From assembly GCA_963675945.1 (NCBI GenBank), contig OY780932.1, forward strand, positions 2,914,001 through 2,978,000: a stretch of DNA of 64,000 nucleotides, written 5' to 3'. Source of the DNA: G963556115 sp963675945. Lineage in GTDB: Bacteria; Planctomycetota; SZUA-567. Made by a program: the position numbers and the translations under genes. Positions within the stretch are counted from its first letter, which is position 1; the number at the start of each line of letters is the position of its first letter. This document shows, one piece after another, positions 17,913 to 27,281 of the stretch. The notes beneath the pieces were generated by a model. It ran no database searches, was not told where the DNA came from, and was given only the letters and a program-made list of their open reading frames with translations.

Positions 17913-20810
17913 ATGGCAATATTCCGTATTGAAGTTACTTGCTCGGATATAAAGAATGATTCTGAGGGACGTGAAGTATTACATTCATTTCATGATTATG
18001 GTTTCAAGGACGTTGAACAAGTTTACTCGGTAAGGGTCTATACGCTTTCAGGTGAGTTTGAGGCTAAGGATGCGGTTAGAGCCGGCAGAGAGTTTTTGAG
18101 TGATGCAGTTGTCGACAAGTTTACCGTCGATGAACCGGTGCTCCCGCCAACGCTGGGCGTGGCATCTGAGACCATGCGTAAGACCGGAGTAATGGATCCG
18201 GCTGAGACATCAGTCAAAAAAGGTTTGATAGAAATCGGTATAAATGCTGACTGGGTAAAGAATAGCAAGAAATATATCTTTACCGGAGGAATATCTGCGG
18301 AGGAGCTTGAGGAGGTCAAGTACCGTTTGCTTGGTAATGAAGTAATCGAGGAGGTTGAGATTGGTCATGAGGTTACGGTCAAAGCACCGGCAAACAGCAA
18401 GTATATCTTCAAGAAGCAATATATGGATCTGACCGGTTTGAGTGATGAGGAACTGGTTCGCTTCTCTACTGAGAAGCAGCTATATATGAGCCTGCCAGAG
18501 ATGAAAGAAGCGCAGAACTATTTCAAGCAGCTAGGGCGTATTCCTACAGATATTGAACTAGAGACTATTGCCCAGACCTGGAGTGAGCATTGTGTGCACA
18601 AGACCTTCAAGGGTGTGGTGAACTATGAGAATAAAGATACAGGCGAGACCGAGGTTATTGATAATCTCTTAAAGAATACCGTGGCGAAGGTAACCAAGGA
18701 GCTAGCCAAAGAGTGGTGCTGGTCGGTGTTTGTGGATAATTCCGGAGTTATTGAGTTTGAAGGTGATATGGGAGCGGCTTTCAAAGTTGAGACCCATAAT
18801 CATCCGTCCGCGATAGAGCCATACGGTGGTGCAGGTACTGGTATTGGCGGCTGTATCCGTGATCCCATGGGCACCGGACTCGGTGGTAAGCCGATAATGA
18901 ATACCGATGTCTTCTGTTTTGGTCTGCCGAATATGCCCCGGGAGGATGTGCCGAAGGGTTCGCTTCATCCACTACGGATAATGAAGGGAGTTGTCGGAGG
19001 CGTTCGTGATTATGGTAACCGTATGGGAATACCTACGAGTAATGGTGCTGTCTTTTATGACTATCGTTATACTGGTAATCCCCTGGTCTTCTGTGGAAAT
19101 CTGGCACTGATCCCCAAGGATAAATGTGAGAAACGCTTCCCCACCCCGGGGCAGTTGGCGCTGGTTATCGGAGGTGGTACCGGGCGTGACGGTATCCATG
19201 GCGCCACCTTCAGTTCTGTCGAACTGGATGAAGAGTCCGAGATGGTTTCGTCTGGAGCGGTGCAGATTGGCAATCCTATTGAAGAGAAGAAGGTTCTGGA
19301 TTTTCTGCTTCGAGCTAGAGATGCAGGGCTTTATACCTGTCTTACTGACTGTGGCGCTGGTGGTTTGTCTTCAGCTATCGGAGAGATGGGCGAGACCTGT
19401 GGGGTCGAGGTAGATCTGGAGAAGGTGCCGCTCAAGTATGATGGCTTGAATTATACTGAGATCTGGATCAGTGAAGCACAGGAGCGGATGGTTATTTCGG
19501 CTGATGAAAGTTCACTTGCTGCGCTCAGGGAGTTGGCGGAAGAGGAGAATGTGGCGTTGACCCCTATTGCTCGGTTCCGCGATGATAAGCGATTGATCTT
19601 GCGTTATGAGGGAGAGGTGGTCGCGGATATGGAGATGAATTTTCTCCATGACGGCTGTCCGCGCATTACCCGGCAGGCGGTCTGGCAGACGCCGCAGCAC
19701 CTTGAACCAGAGAAGAGACTGAAAGATTCATATAATGAAGAATTGACCGCGATCCTCGGAGCTTGGAATGTCTGCTCCAAAGAGTGGATTATCAGGCAGT
19801 ATGATCATGAGGTACAGGGTAATTCGGTGGTCAAACCGCTCGTCGGCGCGGAGCATGATGGGCCGGGAGATGCCGGAGTGATTGCGCCGATATACGGGAG
19901 CAAGAAGGCACTGGTGGTAAGTAACGGCCTAAACCCAATGTACTCAGATATTGATCCGTACTGGATGGCGGCGTCGGCGATAGACGAAGCGGTACGTAAT
20001 ATTATTGCGACTGGTGGTTCTATAGAGCGCTGTGCGATTTTGGATAATTTCTGCTGGGGCAACTGTGACAAGCCGGATCGTCTTGCAGGTCTGGTTCGCG
20101 CCGCAAAAGCTTGTTATGACTTTGGTACCGCCTATGGCCTGCCTTTTGTTTCCGGCAAGGATTCACTCAATAATGAATACGGTGTGGGAGACGATACTAT
20201 CTGTATCCCTGGCACTCTTCTCATCAGTGCTATGGCGGTGATGGATGATCTGACGCAGGCGGTGACTATGGACTTGAAGGATGTGGGTAACGCGCTCTAT
20301 ATTGTAGGTAAGACTTATAATGAACTGGGTGCCAGTCACTATTATGCGCTGGAAGGTAAGATTGGTAACGCTGTGCCGAAGGTACGTCCTGAGGAAGCGC
20401 TTAAAACCTATGCAGCTCTGACAGCGTGCAGCAAGAATAAATTGGTGCGGTCGTTGCATGATTGTAGTGAGGGTGGAATTGCAGTGGCGATAGCGGAGAT
20501 GGCGTTTGCGGGTAATAGAGGGGTTGAGCTTGACTTTGCTGCGCTGCCGGTAGAAGAAATCGACCTGGCTGATTCCCCGGCTCAACTCTTCTCTGAAAGT
20601 AATAGTCGTATTCTGGCCGAGGTCAAGCCTGAGTTAGAAGCCGAGTTTGTGGAGGTGCTCAAGCAGAATAACGCGGTATTTGCCAGAATTGGGTCGGTAA
20701 CTGATTCAGACAAGGTTGTGATCAAGAATATGGCTGGATGTGAAGTAGTGAGTGCGGATTACTCCGCGTTGAAGGCTGCATGGCAGGCGCCGCTCAACAA
20801 CACGTTATAA
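17913..20810 (+). CDS. purL: Phosphoribosylformylglycinamidine synthase, PurS-PurL fusion
   Basis: The enzyme converts FGAR to FGAM in purine synthesis using ATP and ammonia from glutamine. I chose ATG 17913 (965 residues) because AGGGGAA lies just upstream; a TTG ten codons earlier is weaker. Residues 1 to about 90 resemble PurS, the small bridging subunit. The rest is PurL with SEHCVHKTF (about 222) and HNHPSAIEPYGG (about 294), plus the second AIR-synthase half. No C-terminal glutaminase (PurQ) domain is present, unlike the roughly 1300-residue enterobacterial enzyme, so PurQ must be encoded elsewhere. It is the first gene of a tight cluster with the SPFH gene and purH (gaps 24 and 29 bases). 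Confidence 0.93.
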   Translation: MAIFRIEVTCSDIKNDSEGREVLHSFHDYGFKDVEQVYSVRVYTLSGEFEAKDAVRAGREFLSDAVVDKFTVDEPVLPPTLGVASETMRKTGVMDPAETSVKKGLIEIGINADWVKNSKKYIFTGGISAEELEEVKYRLLGNEVIEEVEIGHEVTVKAPANSKYIFKKQYMDLTGLSDEELVRFSTEKQLYMSLPEMKEAQNYFKQLGRIPTDIELETIAQTWSEHCVHKTFKGVVNYENKDTGETEVIDNLLKNTVAKVTKELAKEWCWSVFVDNSGVIEFEGDMGAAFKVETHNHPSAIEPYGGAGTGIGGCIRDPMGTGLGGKPIMNTDVFCFGLPNMPREDVPKGSLHPLRIMKGVVGGVRDYGNRMGIPTSNGAVFYDYRYTGNPLVFCGNLALIPKDKCEKRFPTPGQLALVIGGGTGRDGIHGATFSSVELDEESEMVSSGAVQIGNPIEEKKVLDFLLRARDAGLYTCLTDCGAGGLSSAIGEMGETCGVEVDLEKVPLKYDGLNYTEIWISEAQERMVISADESSLAALRELAEEENVALTPIARFRDDKRLILRYEGEVVADMEMNFLHDGCPRITRQAVWQTPQHLEPEKRLKDSYNEELTAILGAWNVCSKEWIIRQYDHEVQGNSVVKPLVGAEHDGPGDAGVIAPIYGSKKALVVSNGLNPMYSDIDPYWMAASAIDEAVRNIIATGGSIERCAILDNFCWGNCDKPDRLAGLVRAAKACYDFGTAYGLPFVSGKDSLNNEYGVGDDTICIPGTLLISAMAVMDDLTQAVTMDLKDVGNALYIVGKTYNELGASHYYALEGKIGNAVPKVRPEEALKTYAALTACSKNKLVRSLHDCSEGGIAVAIAEMAFAGNRGVELDFAALPVEEIDLADSPAQLFSESNSRILAEVKPELEAEFVEVLKQNNAVFARIGSVTDSDKVVIKNMAGCEVVSADYSALKAAWQAPLNNTL

Positions 20811-20834
20811 ATCAAAGAAATTAAAAGGAGTCTT

Positions 20835-21851
20835 ATGCTGAGTATATCTGTTCCTGCATTGGCACTGGTTGTTACCCTGGCATTATTGGGGATTTATTTA
20901 AGTCTTCCGCGTAATCATCAGTTGCGCAATATGGCTGGCTTTGGCGCCGTATTGGCTCTGGTGGTGACTATTGCCACGCTGATTATGGCGATGGTAATAA
21001 GCATCCCAGCCGGCCATGTCGGAGTAGCTACGCTGTTTGGCTCGGTTCGGGATAAATCATATTCGGCCGGGCTGCATCTTACCAATCCGCTCTATGATTG
21101 GGAGCTCTATGATGCCAGGCAGAAGACCCACAGTGAACGCGCGCAGGTGCCTTCGCAGGATCAATTGCTTACGACTTTTGACGTGTCGGTTCAGTACCGG
21201 ATTAATCCAGAGCAGGCTCCTGCGATTCTTCAGGACACTGGGAGTATAACCGATGTTATTAATATACATCTTATACCCAAGTTACGCAGTGTGCTTCGTG
21301 AACAGGGTAAGAGCGTGAAGAATGCTGAGGATTTTTATCAAGAGGATGTGCAGGCGCGCCTGCAGAATGCGCTTTCGGCTGCGATGCGTGATTATCTGAA
21401 CCCGCGCGGGGTGATTGTCAGTGATGTACTACTCCGTGATATCCAGCTGCCAAAGACAATTCAGCTGGGAGTAGAAGCTAAGAAGCAGCGTGAGCAGGAG
21501 GCGGAGCGCCAGAAAGCAGAGTTACGCCGATTCGAGACTGAGCAGCGTCAGAAGATCTCACAGGCGCAGATTGAGCGTGAGGCGGCCGAGCAGATTGCGA
21601 TCAAGCAAAAGATGCTCGCAGATGCCGAAGCTTATGAGATTGAGAAAATCAATGCTGCGGTAGCGCAGAATCCGGCATATATCAATCTTCAAGCGATCAA
21701 AGCGCTGGAGAAGATCAGCGAGAATCCGGCGACACAGATATATTTTATCAATGGGGATAGCCCCACTCCCCTGCCCTTGATGCATATGGGGGAGAACCGG
21801 GGTGGTACGAAGACAATTAAGAGTAAATCAGAGCCTGTGCGAGCCCAGTAG
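20835..21851 (+). CDS. SPFH/prohibitin-family membrane protein
   Basis: The 338-residue protein has two hydrophobic N-terminal segments (about residues 5-25 and 36-57), then an SPFH/Band 7 domain starting near IPAGHVGV, and a charged, Gln/Glu/Lys-rich coiled coil (about 215-265) rich in Ala repeats. SPFH proteins form large membrane-bound oligomeric scaffolds linked to protein quality control or lipid microdomains. AAAAGGAG precedes the ATG. Its position between purL and purH on one strand suggests co-transcription, though no functional link to purine synthesis is known to me. Confidence 0.88.
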   Translation: MLSISVPALALVVTLALLGIYLSLPRNHQLRNMAGFGAVLALVVTIATLIMAMVISIPAGHVGVATLFGSVRDKSYSAGLHLTNPLYDWELYDARQKTHSERAQVPSQDQLLTTFDVSVQYRINPEQAPAILQDTGSITDVINIHLIPKLRSVLREQGKSVKNAEDFYQEDVQARLQNALSAAMRDYLNPRGVIVSDVLLRDIQLPKTIQLGVEAKKQREQEAERQKAELRRFETEQRQKISQAQIEREAAEQIAIKQKMLADAEAYEIEKINAAVAQNPAYINLQAIKALEKISENPATQIYFINGDSPTPLPLMHMGENRGGTKTIKSKSEPVRAQ

Positions 21852-21880
21852 GCTTTGGCTAGTTGCTATATGGAGGAATA

Positions 21881-23164
21881 ATGGCTGATATTAAGAAGAT
21901 GTACCGTACGGTGATGGATGATAATTTCCCGCAAGAGATGACGATCTCGTTTGGTGATCAGAAATTAATTTATAAAAAACGCACCTGGAAGATAGAGGAT
22001 AAGGGTGAAGTAATTGAAAAGGGTTTGCGTTATGGCGAGAACCCTGGCCAGCAGGCAGCGCTATATGAACTTATTAATGGGAATCTATCTCTTGGTGATT
22101 GTCAGTTTATTCAGCCGGGTAAAGGGCTGGTCTCCTGCCTCAGTGAAGAAGGGTTGCTCCAGTTCGGCAAGCACCCGGGGAAGACCAATCTGACCGATAT
22201 CGACAATGCCTGTAATATCCTGCGATATCTCAAGGAGACTCCGGCAGTTACCATCATGAAGCATAATAACCCATGCGGTGTGGCGTATGGTACCAGTGCG
22301 GAAGAAGCTTACTCACGAGCCAACGCCTGTGATCGGCTTGCCGCATTTGGCGGGTGTGCGGCGTTCAACGTCGAGGTTACATGTGAGGCTGCAGAAGCTA
22401 TGGCGCAGAATTATCTGGAGGTAGTCGTTGCGCCGGAGTACGAGGCTGGAGCCGTAGAGATTCTGCGCAGTCGGAAGAATCTGCGTATCGTGCAGATCAA
22501 GAATATGGCTCGAATTAGAGAATATAAGTCGGAACGTTTCGTAGATTTCAAGAGTCTGCTTGACGGTGGAATTGTGGTTCAGCAATCTCCTCTCAATAAG
22601 ATCCTCAGTGATGAAGATTTTTTGCCGGCGGAACATACCGCTAAGGATGGAACAATTACCCGGGTTGAGCGGGCGCCGACAGCGGCAGAGATAGAGGATC
22701 TTCTCTTTGGGTGGTCGGTCGAGCAGGGAGTTACTTCAAATTCGGTGATCTTTGTCAAGGATGGAGCTACAGTCGGTATTGGTACTGGTGAACAAGATAG
22801 AGTTGGCGTTGCCGAAATCGCAATTTTTAAAGCTTATAAAAAACTGGCGGATGATATTGCTTTTAGGGATCATGGTTGTCTATTCTTTGAGGTTGAGAAT
22901 AAAATTAAAAATGGCGAGTTAAATCCGGAACTTGCCAGTGCTATCGAAGCTGAGGTTGCTGGACAGAATGGCGGCATTAAGGGTAGTGTCGCGGTATCTG
23001 ATGCTTTCTTCCCCAAACGTGACGGTATTGATGCTTGCATCAAGGAGGGAATTACAGCGGTTATCCAGCCTGGAGGTTCACTTGGAGATAAAGAGATTAT
23101 TCAGGCTTGTAATGAATCTGATGTGGCAATGGTATTTACAGGGCAGCGTGCCTTCAAACACTAG
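21881..23164 (+). CDS. purH: AICAR formyltransferase, single-domain PurH
   Basis: The protein transfers a formyl group from 10-formyl-THF to AICAR, the penultimate step to IMP. Motifs are KHNNPCG (the Lys-His pair of the active site), GIGTGEQDRV, and the C-terminal SDAFFP...IQPGGS...MVFTGQRAFKH. At 427 residues it lacks the N-terminal IMP cyclohydrolase domain of the usual bifunctional PurH (about 520 residues). The start at ATG 21881 follows GGAGG (21872-21876); an upstream TTG at 21863 is unsupported. A separate cyclohydrolase must exist elsewhere. Confidence 0.92.
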   Translation: MADIKKMYRTVMDDNFPQEMTISFGDQKLIYKKRTWKIEDKGEVIEKGLRYGENPGQQAALYELINGNLSLGDCQFIQPGKGLVSCLSEEGLLQFGKHPGKTNLTDIDNACNILRYLKETPAVTIMKHNNPCGVAYGTSAEEAYSRANACDRLAAFGGCAAFNVEVTCEAAEAMAQNYLEVVVAPEYEAGAVEILRSRKNLRIVQIKNMARIREYKSERFVDFKSLLDGGIVVQQSPLNKILSDEDFLPAEHTAKDGTITRVERAPTAAEIEDLLFGWSVEQGVTSNSVIFVKDGATVGIGTGEQDRVGVAEIAIFKAYKKLADDIAFRDHGCLFFEVENKIKNGELNPELASAIEAEVAGQNGGIKGSVAVSDAFFPKRDGIDACIKEGITAVIQPGGSLGDKEIIQACNESDVAMVFTGQRAFKH

Positions 23165-23202
23165 GTTATAGAATACGGTATAGATTGAATAAGAGGTTAC
23201 TT

Positions 23203-24123
23203 ATGCTTAATGATAAACAACTTGAGATTAAGATATCGGCTACTTCATTTGAAGTCAAAAAGGTTGAGATAAAGGATGGAAAGCTGGAGCTACTGTTAAC
23301 AACAGTTATCTCTGGGGCGGAAATTTCTGAGCCTATATTCAATGCTATAGCGGAAGAGAACCCTGCTGTGAGTCCTCCAAGTACGGAAGCGCCAGATGTT
23401 GAAGAGAGTGCCACGGCTATCGAAGTTGAAGTCGATGAATCGCGTTATGGTGAGCCGCATTCCGATGTAGAATGGCAAGCGGTCAATAATGATGACGAGT
23501 TGGTCGATATTGAACATAGCTTTGAAGATGAAGGTTATTATCAGGCCGATCTGATTGGTGATCCGCATGACTCTGAGTTTGGGTGGAATAATCCTATACA
23601 TCATGATTCAGTTGCTACAGAGAATCCGTTTAGTTCTTCAGAGAAATTCACTGAATATTCAGAGCCTGAAGGTGAAGTTAAAGAGGTATTTCCTAGTGCT
23701 GATAATAGACGACCTGTAACGCCAGAAAAGAGTAAGGCTGAGGTATTGCCCGAGTATTTACGTACGTCTGCCCCGCAAGGTGTGCAAGCTAAGAAGAATA
23801 TAGATGATTCTTCTTTGTTGAATAATTTGAGATCGGCCGACGATACACCCACAGTACTCTTCAAGCGCGATGAAACACCGTGGATGGAGCGAACTGTCGC
23901 ACCGTCGAAACCGCCGGAGGCGGTTGCTGCACCTGCTGCTGCACCCAGTGCGGAGCGGGACATAGAGAAGGAACCAGAACAGGAGCCTGAAGTAAAGACT
24001 GGTGTCATCAGATTTACCTGCCCTCGGTGCGGCACTACAGGCATGCAGGATGTATCTAGCATAGGTAGTATTATTTCATGCCGAAATTGCGGTAGAGCAT
24101 TAAAACTAAATATTAAGAGATAG
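23203..24123 (+). CDS. Acidic linker protein with C-terminal zinc ribbon
   Basis: I do not recognise this 306-residue protein. The start at ATG 23203 follows AAGAGG six bases upstream. Residues 1 to about 40 look like a small beta-rich domain. A long acidic, Ser/Pro/Glu-rich and probably disordered linker follows. The C-terminus (about 270-306) is a zinc ribbon: CPRC and, 20 residues on, CRNC, ending in a basic tail. Similar ribbons occur at the ends of bacterial regulatory or scaffold proteins. It lies 38 bases after purH and 41 bases before the cyclic-nucleotide-domain gene, so it may belong to one operon with either. Confidence 0.75.
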   Translation: MLNDKQLEIKISATSFEVKKVEIKDGKLELLLTTVISGAEISEPIFNAIAEENPAVSPPSTEAPDVEESATAIEVEVDESRYGEPHSDVEWQAVNNDDELVDIEHSFEDEGYYQADLIGDPHDSEFGWNNPIHHDSVATENPFSSSEKFTEYSEPEGEVKEVFPSADNRRPVTPEKSKAEVLPEYLRTSAPQGVQAKKNIDDSSLLNNLRSADDTPTVLFKRDETPWMERTVAPSKPPEAVAAPAAAPSAERDIEKEPEQEPEVKTGVIRFTCPRCGTTGMQDVSSIGSIISCRNCGRALKLNIKR

Positions 24124-24164
24124 TCTGAAATTGATATGAACTGATTTATTAGGTAATATTTATT

Positions 24165-27100
24165 ATGGCTGGCAATAATGTTTCAAAGCTCGGTAGAGTT
24201 GCTTTGGATTTAGGCTTTCTGAATATCAAGCAGCTTGAAGAGTGTCTGAAACTACAGATAGAGTATCAAAAAGCCGGAAGAGAAGTTCCTCGTTTGGGGA
24301 GTGTTCTGCTCTCTAAGAATTATATCACATCTGAACAGTTAAAGATCATTCTCGAAAAGCAGAAGGATGCAAAGTATCAGAATGCTTCTGCTTCTACCCA
24401 CGAGATACTTAAATTTTTTCCTGCGGGAACATATATCTATAATCGCGGGGAGAAAGCTAAGCAGCTGCTGTATCTTATCCACGACGGGAAGATAGATTTT
24501 TACCGTGAAGACGATCTGATTGATAGCATGCAAGGTAAGGGTAAGTTTTTTGGGGTGGTATCTCTTCTTACGGCTACAGCGTATACTGAGTCGGCAGTAG
24601 CGGCAAAAGATTCACAGGTCTTTGCTATCCCAAGTGGTGAGGTTGAGACCTTTTTAAAAGGACGTCCTGAGTTAAGCCTTAAAATTGCCAAAAAACTTGC
24701 AGAGAGCCTGTATAAGCTTGAAGTTAAGACTAATCCTCTCCCTTCCTCTACTCTTTCTACGCAAGACACAGAGCTCGCAGAGGTATCAGCCTCTACCCTC
24801 AAATCTGAAAGTATCGAGGAGACAAATAGTGATATTGCTACAGCAGACTCGGAATCTGCTGATTCTACTGCAAGGGTTGCTGGTGAAGCTGATGCGGAAT
24901 CAGCACAAAAAAAAAAAACCGCCCCAATAGTCGAGGTTGCTAGCGCTAATACCGAAGAAACTGTTGCCGATAATACCGAAGCGATAACGGCTACTGCTGA
25001 TGAGAGCCACGATTGTATTCTATTAAGCCGACTCAATGAGGATACGATTAATCAGCAGATATTCATTTCAACTGCAGTAGATTGTACTGAACTAATCACT
25101 AAGATAGAAGAGATTAAGCCAAAACGTTTTACCAAGGAAATAGTCAACGCAGTTAAAGAAATCGTCAAGATATATATTAAAGTCGATTCTATTGATCAGG
25201 AGCGAAATAGTTTTCTCGCTGGTTTGGAAAATCCCAATGAAATCCTCAAATCTGAATTGAATCGCCAGAATAAAGAGTATGTTACTATCCCTACTTTGGA
25301 GACATTGGCAGAGCTTTATACTCAGCATAAAGCTCTGCTTGATGATAAAGATAAGTTACAGGGTCTTGAAAAATCCAAAGGGAACGCGCAGGACATTGCC
25401 GCGGCGGAGAAGAAGAATTCGGGAAGCGAAAATCTGAAGCAACCTTCAAAAAACGACGTAGAGGTTAAGGTTACTACAGCTACTACTGCCGAGGATCAGA
25501 AGCAAGTACAGGGCAAACTTTTGAGTAAGACCCTGGTACAGGCATATGAGTTTTCAATTCTTCAAAAGGAACTTCTGATACGGCGTTACAATGAACTACC
25601 CGCGGTATTGCAAACCTGTGCTTCTTATTCTGAAGATGAGCCATTTTATCAACTCCTCTCTAAATATGATATTGATCCTACAAGTATTTTTGGGTATGCA
25701 GTATATTATATGGCCTTAAAAGAGTACTCTGATATGCAGAGTGGTAAAATTTTAACTGCTAAAAAAGAGCGTGAGGAGCTCGGAATTGGGATTAACTCGA
25801 TAGTGGGAATACTCAAATTTAATAAATCCGCTGAGGCGGAGCGGGAAGAGCAGTATAACACAGTAAAAGCGCGTGAGGATCACTTGAAGCTCTTGCAAGT
25901 CATTATTGCCCGAGAATTGAAAAATATTGAACGTGCCATGGTCAATGAGTTTTGGGATATTTATGGAAAAGTTGCGCTGTTGTTGGTTACACCTTTACCA
26001 GGCCTAGACAAGGTTATGTTCAAGTGCTTCTTGCGCTGGGGATTACTCGGTTATTCACAGAAATGGATTGATAAAGAACGTTGTGTGAAATTTATTAAGG
26101 CCTGTTCGCAAGAACTTTGTTCGCCAGTGTTCTCAACCACAGCCTCATTGATATATTATGCAGATGAGTTTATGGAATTAGTGGCGAAAGGGTTTTTGCC
26201 AAGCTCACCCAATGAAGATCTTGAGTTGAACCATCGGAACAGCCCTGCCTGGAAGTGTGATCGCGGGTATAAACGTTATTGCTATCTCAAATTTCAGTAT
26301 GGTGTACTGGTAGATGTCCTGAAAAGCATCAGGGAAGAAGTGGATTCAATTGCCCATAAGATCAGTGAGTTTGAAAGATTAGAGCATGATATGAAAAAAT
26401 CGCGGTCCATGGTTGTTACCCATAAAGCAGAATTATCTGAAATGCGCCAGGAGGTGCAGGGGTATAAGGTTAGAACAACTAGATTGAATAGTATTATCGC
26501 CAAAATTGTCGATGTGATGTTGCCGAATATCTTTGATGATAGTATGTCCTCTATAAATATGATCAATGAATCAGGGGTTGAGCTTAAATCCTCTGAAATA
26601 ATATTACATGAAGTAGCATGTATGCGTCGTGCTAGTAAACTGGTAGCCAAACTTAAGGAACCATTTCTTCCATTTATTCTGCGGGATAGTTACACTGACG
26701 GTAATGGGGTGATCAATGATCGTGAGATTGTTGCCTCAGCAATTGCTGAAGCTGAAGCAAAAGATCCTTTAATGTTTACCACGAAATTAATCAGTAGTGC
26801 GAAACGTAAACAGCGGATACTTGTGCGTAAACCGCCTTGCGTTGTTATTACGCCTTCCGCCGGTAACTCAGGACAGGTTATTGCGCCGAGATCTGGTATT
26901 GAAAATGGGCGATTTGTCCTTCCGGGGTATTATGAAAAACCATTGATGAATCTGGAGGCAATGTTGAATGTCCTATCTGATTTCAGGTTTGATTGCAGTA
27001 AGGCTGATGCCGGAATTGATGTTATGACAAGCGATACGCTGGTTGCGGCATATGCTGCATTTCGTTGGAATATGCGCAAAAAGCGCAAAGATATTCGTAA

Positions 27101-27281
27101 AAAAGCGGCAGTATTCCTGGACGAGGCCGAGCGCTTGAATTGGCGTCGGCAGTATAAGATGTATATGAATAGTGCTGAGGAGGGTGGAAAATTCCTCTTT
27201 TACAAATGTCCTGAATTATATGAGTCATTGATCAACAAATATATCGACCTGCCTGAGGGTATTGAGAAACTCAAACGTTAG
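24165..27281 (+). CDS. Large protein with MshEN-like and cyclic-nucleotide-binding domains
   Basis: The 1038-residue protein begins with a domain like the N-terminus of GspE/MshE ATPases (about 1-70, with LGSVLLSKNYITSEQL), which in MshE binds cyclic di-GMP. A cyclic-nucleotide-binding fold follows (about 83-190, FPAGTYIYNRGEKAKQLLYL ... GKFFGVVSLL). The classical cAMP phosphate-binding Arg is not obvious. A Ser/Glu/Ala-rich linker (about 195-285) leads to some 700 residues of mostly helical, charged sequence I cannot assign. There is no kinase, ATPase or HTH motif visible. It is probably a soluble signalling scaffold. Its stop is adjacent to that of the convergent PAP2 gene. Confidence 0.7.
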   Translation: MAGNNVSKLGRVALDLGFLNIKQLEECLKLQIEYQKAGREVPRLGSVLLSKNYITSEQLKIILEKQKDAKYQNASASTHEILKFFPAGTYIYNRGEKAKQLLYLIHDGKIDFYREDDLIDSMQGKGKFFGVVSLLTATAYTESAVAAKDSQVFAIPSGEVETFLKGRPELSLKIAKKLAESLYKLEVKTNPLPSSTLSTQDTELAEVSASTLKSESIEETNSDIATADSESADSTARVAGEADAESAQKKKTAPIVEVASANTEETVADNTEAITATADESHDCILLSRLNEDTINQQIFISTAVDCTELITKIEEIKPKRFTKEIVNAVKEIVKIYIKVDSIDQERNSFLAGLENPNEILKSELNRQNKEYVTIPTLETLAELYTQHKALLDDKDKLQGLEKSKGNAQDIAAAEKKNSGSENLKQPSKNDVEVKVTTATTAEDQKQVQGKLLSKTLVQAYEFSILQKELLIRRYNELPAVLQTCASYSEDEPFYQLLSKYDIDPTSIFGYAVYYMALKEYSDMQSGKILTAKKEREELGIGINSIVGILKFNKSAEAEREEQYNTVKAREDHLKLLQVIIARELKNIERAMVNEFWDIYGKVALLLVTPLPGLDKVMFKCFLRWGLLGYSQKWIDKERCVKFIKACSQELCSPVFSTTASLIYYADEFMELVAKGFLPSSPNEDLELNHRNSPAWKCDRGYKRYCYLKFQYGVLVDVLKSIREEVDSIAHKISEFERLEHDMKKSRSMVVTHKAELSEMRQEVQGYKVRTTRLNSIIAKIVDVMLPNIFDDSMSSINMINESGVELKSSEIILHEVACMRRASKLVAKLKEPFLPFILRDSYTDGNGVINDREIVASAIAEAEAKDPLMFTTKLISSAKRKQRILVRKPPCVVITPSAGNSGQVIAPRSGIENGRFVLPGYYEKPLMNLEAMLNVLSDFRFDCSKADAGIDVMTSDTLVAAYAAFRWNMRKKRKDIRKKAAVFLDEAERLNWRRQYKMYMNSAEEGGKFLFYKCPELYESLINKYIDLPEGIEKLKR

